Assembly: GCA_964568855.1 (NCBI GenBank)
Contig: CAZMSD010000009.1
Span: 37,392 to 101,391, forward strand
Length of the DNA: 64,000 nt
DNA from: CAZMSD01 sp964568855
Lineage (GTDB): Bacteria; CAIWAD01
Direction of reading: 5' to 3'
Shown: positions 60,586 through 64,000 of the stretch, one piece after another
How positions within the stretch are numbered: the first letter of the stretch is position 1
Layout of the letters: every line of letters starts with the position of its first letter
Notes under the pieces: generated by a model
Told to the model about the DNA's origin: nothing
The model's database searches: none
What the model saw: only the letters and a program-made list of their open reading frames with translations
Program-made: the position numbers and the translations under genes

Positions 60586-61185
60586 ATGCTGGCTGAACGA
60601 TACAGAGAGTGCGGGCGACGTATCCTGGACGGCGGGCGGTATCGCGGGATCCTGCCCGGGCGCTGCGGATTGCTCTGGCGGACCCACGATTTCGGTCTGC
60701 TCTCGGTGGACGCCGGCCGCCTGGACGATCAGCTGCGCGGGCGGATCGAGAAGCTGCTGGGAACTGAGCGCGCACCCGTGAAAGAGCGGGCGGCCATTCC
60801 CGTCAAGCTGTTCTACGCCCTCGCCGCGGGACATCTCGCCCTAAGGGAGGATCCCGAGGAACCGGGCGGACTGCCCGGGGCCGGCGTGCTGCTGCGCAGC
60901 GGGGGAGACACGATCTGCCTGGCCGCCGATCCCGAAGCCTGCCTGGCCGAACTCAGCCGCATCGAGGAAAGGGCCCGCGAAGAACTCCTGGCCCGCGTGC
61001 TGGGCGCCGCGCCTCAGGGAATTCCCACCGGGGATACCGGAGAGAGCTCGGCTGTTTCCGCCGGCGCTCCCCCCATCGGCGTGCATCCCGGCGAGGATTC
61101 CGCCTGCGGCCGCTGTTCCAGCGGTCTGCTGGGTGGCTCCTGCGATTGCCTGGGCCCAAGCTGCGTCAATAACCGCGGAACGTGA
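60586..61185 (+). CDS. Hypothetical protein with Cys-rich tail
   Basis: I do not recognise this 199-residue protein. The N-terminal two thirds look soluble and alpha/beta (YRGILPGRCGLLWRTHDFGLLSVD, IPVKLFYALAAGHLALRED, AGVLLRSGGDTICLAADPE, a charged helix EERAREELLARVLG). The last 40 residues are low-complexity with six Cys (ACGRCSSG, SCDCLG, PSC). It begins after the AT-rich palindromic region and precedes trkA by 70 bases. Confidence 0.6.
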   Translation: MLAERYRECGRRILDGGRYRGILPGRCGLLWRTHDFGLLSVDAGRLDDQLRGRIEKLLGTERAPVKERAAIPVKLFYALAAGHLALREDPEEPGGLPGAGVLLRSGGDTICLAADPEACLAELSRIEERAREELLARVLGAAPQGIPTGDTGESSAVSAGAPPIGVHPGEDSACGRCSSGLLGGSCDCLGPSCVNNRGT

Positions 61186-61255
61186 TCGGACGCGAATGCG
61201 CCCCGCGAATCCGCTTTCCAGGGTTCGCGCGTTCCGCGCAGCGGGAAGACCTGCG

Positions 61256-62599
61256 ATGAAGATCGTCATCATCGGCGCCGGCGCGGTAGGCAGCTACCTG
61301 GCCCAGTTTCTGGCCCGCAAGGACAATGAGATCACGGTGCTGGACGTCAACGGCGAGCGGCTGAAGGAGCTGGCCGAGCGCCACGACCTGGGCGTACTGC
61401 AGGGCTCGGGTACCGTCCAGCAGCAGCTCGAGGCGGCCGGCGTTCCCGAGGCGGATTACTTCCTCGCCGCCACCAACATCGACGAGATCAACATCCTCAG
61501 CTGCCTGATGGCGGGCAACCTGGGCGCGCGCCAGCGGGTGGCCCGCGTGCGCGACGACCAGCTGGCCGGGGAGGCCCGCCGGCTGAAGCTGGCCGACAGC
61601 ACCGTGAACCCCGACCGCGCCTGCGCGCGGGGCATCATGGACCTGCTGCTGCATTCGGGCGCCAAGGATTACAGCGAGTTCGTCAACGGGCGGATACGCA
61701 TGATCTCGCTGGACGTGGAGAAGGGCGGACCGCTGGCCGGACGCAGCCTGATCAAGCTGGCGCAGAAATTCGACCGCCTGGACTTCCGCATCGTGGCCCG
61801 GGTGAGCGAGGGGCTGACCAGCATTCCCCAGGGCGGCGATATCCTCGAGGTCGGCGACACGGTGACCTTCGCCGTTCGCTCCTCCGACACCCTCAAGGTC
61901 TTCCGCATGACGGGCACGCTGGATGCCCGCTGCCGCGACGTGATGATCCTGGGCTCCTCGACGGTGGCCGTGATGGTGGCCGAGGGCCTGCAGGAGCTCG
62001 GGGGCATGAACGTCAAGCTCTTCACCATGCCCTCCGAGAACGTGAACGGCAACTACGACATCGCCGAGCGGCTCTCGCGGACCACGATCTACGACGCCGG
62101 GCGCAAGGAGATCGACGCCATGGCCCAGGAGGCTCTGGGCGACATGGACGCCCTGCTCTCGCTCTCCGAGGACGAGGAGAAGAACATCATCACCGGACTG
62201 GTGGCCAAGCACCTCGGAGTCAAGCGCACCATCACGCTGATTAAGCAGACCGAATACATGCCGATCGTCAAGACCATCGGCCTGGACGTGGGGATCAACA
62301 AGCGGATCATCGCCGCCCAGGAGATCCTCAGGTACGTCCACCGGGGACAGCTGATGGCCCAGACTGTGCTGCCCGGCACGGGCGCCCTGGTGGCCACCTT
62401 CAGCCTGCCCGCCAGCAGTCCCCTGGCCGGTCGCCGGCTGGCGGAGGTCGTGCTGCCCGATTCCACCCTGGTGGCCGGCGTGCTGCAGAAAGGGCAGGCC
62501 CTGGTGCCCGACGGCGAGACGCGCCTCGAGGGCGGGGACGAGCTGACGGTGGTGACCCTTGAAGAACAGTTGCCCGAGCTGGAGAAGTACTTCGAATAA
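61256..62599 (+). CDS. trkA: Trk potassium-uptake regulatory subunit TrkA
   Basis: Peripheral NAD-binding subunit of the Trk channel, 447 residues, four-part RCK-N/RCK-C twice. The first RCK-N has the GxGxxG motif IIGAGAVGSYLAQFLA and VLDVN; the second (VMILGSSTVAVMVAEGL) is degenerate. RCK-C halves follow at ~140-225 and ~370-445. ATG 61256 has GGGAAG upstream; the open frame begins 123 bases earlier without a ribosome site. Followed by trkH 9 bases on. Confidence 0.94.
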   Translation: MKIVIIGAGAVGSYLAQFLARKDNEITVLDVNGERLKELAERHDLGVLQGSGTVQQQLEAAGVPEADYFLAATNIDEINILSCLMAGNLGARQRVARVRDDQLAGEARRLKLADSTVNPDRACARGIMDLLLHSGAKDYSEFVNGRIRMISLDVEKGGPLAGRSLIKLAQKFDRLDFRIVARVSEGLTSIPQGGDILEVGDTVTFAVRSSDTLKVFRMTGTLDARCRDVMILGSSTVAVMVAEGLQELGGMNVKLFTMPSENVNGNYDIAERLSRTTIYDAGRKEIDAMAQEALGDMDALLSLSEDEEKNIITGLVAKHLGVKRTITLIKQTEYMPIVKTIGLDVGINKRIIAAQEILRYVHRGQLMAQTVLPGTGALVATFSLPASSPLAGRRLAEVVLPDSTLVAGVLQKGQALVPDGETRLEGGDELTVVTLEEQLPELEKYFE

Positions 62600-62608
62600 G
62601 CGGCGGCC

Positions 62609-64000
62609 ATGAATCCCTCGCGAGTCAGTTACGTCCTGGGCTGGATCCTGGTTTTCCTGGCCGGCGGCATGCTCCTGCCCGCACTGGTGAGCCTGGTCTA
62701 CCGCGACGGCGACACCCTGCCGCTGCTCTGGTCCGTCCTGGGCACCGCCGCCGCCGGCGCGCTGGTGGCCCGGTCGAGCCGTCGCAAGGGCAAGGGCGAG
62801 CTGAGCATCAAGGAGGGCTTCGCCGTGGTGACCCTCGGCTGGTGCCTGATGTCGCTCTTCGGCGCGCTGCCCTTCCTGCTCTCGGGCTGTTTCCCGGGTT
62901 CCGTGGACGCCCTCTTCGAGTCCGTCAGCGGCTTCACCACCACGGGCGCATCGATCCTGGCCAGTCCCCAGGACCTGCCGCATGGGATCGCCTTCTGGCG
63001 TTGCTTCATGCAGTGGATCGGAGGCCTGGGGATCGTGCTCTTCGGCCTGGCCTTCCTGCCCATCCTGGGCGTGGGTGGCATGCATCTCTTCAAGGCGGAA
63101 ACCCCGGGACCCTTAAGTGAAAAAATCACGCCGCGGATCAAGGATACAGCGAAAATCCTCTGGCTCACCTATGTTGTGCTGACGGGGTTGGAGGCCGCGC
63201 TGCTCTGGCTGGGAGGCATGCCTCTCTTCGATGCCTGCGCGCACAGTTTCACCACCATGGCCACGGGCGGTTTCAGCACCTACAACGCCTCGCTGGGGCA
63301 CTGGGACAGTTCCTACCTGCACCTGGTGGTGACCCTGTTCATGTTCCTGGCCGGCATCAATTTCGCCCTGTACTTCCGGGCGCTGACCAGGGGCGGACCG
63401 AAGGAGATCTTCCAGGACCCCGAGTGGCGGATCTACGCCGGGATCGCCGGCGGCGCCGCGCTGGTCTTCTTCCTGCTGCTCGTCCTGCTGCAGGACCGCC
63501 CCGGCGCTCAGTCCCTGGTGGACAGCCTCTTCCAGACGGCCTCGATCCTGACCACCACCGGTTTCGCCACGGCGGACTTCGATCTCTGGCACCCGCTGGC
63601 CCGGGTGGGCCTGCTGATGCTGATGGTGGTAGGCGGCATGGCCGGGTCCACGGGCGGCGGGATGAAGGTCGTGCGGGTCAAGGTGATCCTCTCGCACGCC
63701 CGCCAGTCGCTGCGCAAGATGATCCATCCCCGGGCGGTGACAGTGGTGCGCATGGGCGAGCGCGGAGTGCCGCCCGAGCTGGTGCAGAACATCACCGGTT
63801 TCCTGGTGCTCTTCGCCGGCCTATTGGTGATCGGCATCCTGGCCCTGTCCCTCGGCGGCGAGAACCTGGAAGTGGCGCTCTCCGCCAGCCTGGCCAGTCT
63901 CTCGAACATCGGCCCCGGGCTGGGCGCCGTCGGACCGGCGGGCAACTACGCCGCCCTGCACCCGGCCTGCAAGCTGCTGCTGGCGGGACTGATGCTGCTG
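62609..64000 (+). CDS. trkH: Trk potassium channel subunit TrkH (partial)
   Basis: Membrane pore subunit; 464 codons are in the window and the frame is open at the edge. All four selectivity-filter P-loops are present: VSGFTTTGAS, FTTMATGGFST, ILTTTGFATADF and SNIGPGLGAVGP. Typical TrkH is ~480 residues, so only the end is missing. Pairs with TrkA directly upstream. Confidence 0.95.
   Translation, partial: MNPSRVSYVLGWILVFLAGGMLLPALVSLVYRDGDTLPLLWSVLGTAAAGALVARSSRRKGKGELSIKEGFAVVTLGWCLMSLFGALPFLLSGCFPGSVDALFESVSGFTTTGASILASPQDLPHGIAFWRCFMQWIGGLGIVLFGLAFLPILGVGGMHLFKAETPGPLSEKITPRIKDTAKILWLTYVVLTGLEAALLWLGGMPLFDACAHSFTTMATGGFSTYNASLGHWDSSYLHLVVTLFMFLAGINFALYFRALTRGGPKEIFQDPEWRIYAGIAGGAALVFFLLLVLLQDRPGAQSLVDSLFQTASILTTTGFATADFDLWHPLARVGLLMLMVVGGMAGSTGGGMKVVRVKVILSHARQSLRKMIHPRAVTVVRMGERGVPPELVQNITGFLVLFAGLLVIGILALSLGGENLEVALSASLASLSNIGPGLGAVGPAGNYAALHPACKLLLAGLMLL

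Noticed and set aside
1..64000. CRISPR array, insertion sequence, prophage or defence island
   Set aside because: No regularly spaced repeats, transposase, integrase, or recognised defence gene was seen; gene content and base composition are uniform apart from the 60.4 kb patch.

Overview
The window is a single stretch of high-GC, gene-dense bacterial chromosome (about two thirds G+C by eye) with no tRNA, rRNA, CRISPR array, insertion sequence or phage gene that I could find. The cell is a rod-shaped diderm: it has mreBCD-PBP2-RodA, a FadL-type outer-membrane channel, and outer-membrane proteins ending in aromatic residues. Several secreted proteins end in FlgD/Por-like C-terminal sorting domains, and there is a PorV/PorQ-like protein. 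With GTG/TTG starts, a PPi-type phosphofructokinase and EF-G paralogy, this points to the FCB side of the tree (a Krumholzibacteriota/Eisenbacteria-like lineage is a guess). No marker gene settles the phylum.

Layout. 1-2.7 kb: a minus-strand imuB-dnaE2-like mutasome pair behind a promoter whose -10 lies inside a perfect-arm palindrome, divergent from an SRAP gene. 2.7-9.6 kb: an S10 peptidase, a large hybrid histidine kinase, a YjbR protein, a nuclease-like protein and a cyclopropane fatty acid synthase. 9.7-17.2 kb: a tightly overlapped series of amino-acid dehydrogenase, purine permease, TPR protein, two nitroreductase-fold enzymes around a glycosyltransferase, and a secreted EEP phosphatase/nuclease. 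17.3-21.4 kb: small proteins (DinB-fold, RRM, GYD, membrane), Rho, and a methyltransferase split by a one-base frameshift. 21.5-27.3 kb: a degenerate acyl-CoA-synthetase-like protein coupled to an EF-G paralogue, a HIT protein, a thioredoxin-TPR protein with an in-frame TGA in its active site (probable selenocysteine), and a DUF3467 protein. 27.3-34.1 kb: FadL, a GDSL lipoprotein, an HAO-like octaheme cytochrome, GltX and enoyl-CoA hydratase. 34.1-44.9 kb: an orphan promoter-terminator unit, then an envelope/secretion operon with a PorV-like protein, a dead M6 peptidase, a gluzincin-propeller-barrel protein, two DUF5683-like proteins and an epimerase. 44.9-49 kb, minus strand: cysE-cysK with a terminator-containing leader, and an OPT transporter. 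49-57.6 kb: a response regulator, then purN-purH-mreB-mreC-mreD-mrdA-rodA. 57.6-64 kb: PPi-PFK with a duplicated N-terminus, SerS, an unknown protein, and TrkA with TrkH running off the end.

The most notable items are the probable UxxC selenoprotein at 25.8-27.0 kb with a SECIS-like hairpin; an over-represented short word (GTRTYAC and its complement, roughly 50 copies) that falls in every codon frame and forces rare codons, as a DNA-level signal would; the SOS-like imuB operator; and the promoter-terminator unit at 34.16-34.42 kb. All counts were made by eye and no database search was possible.
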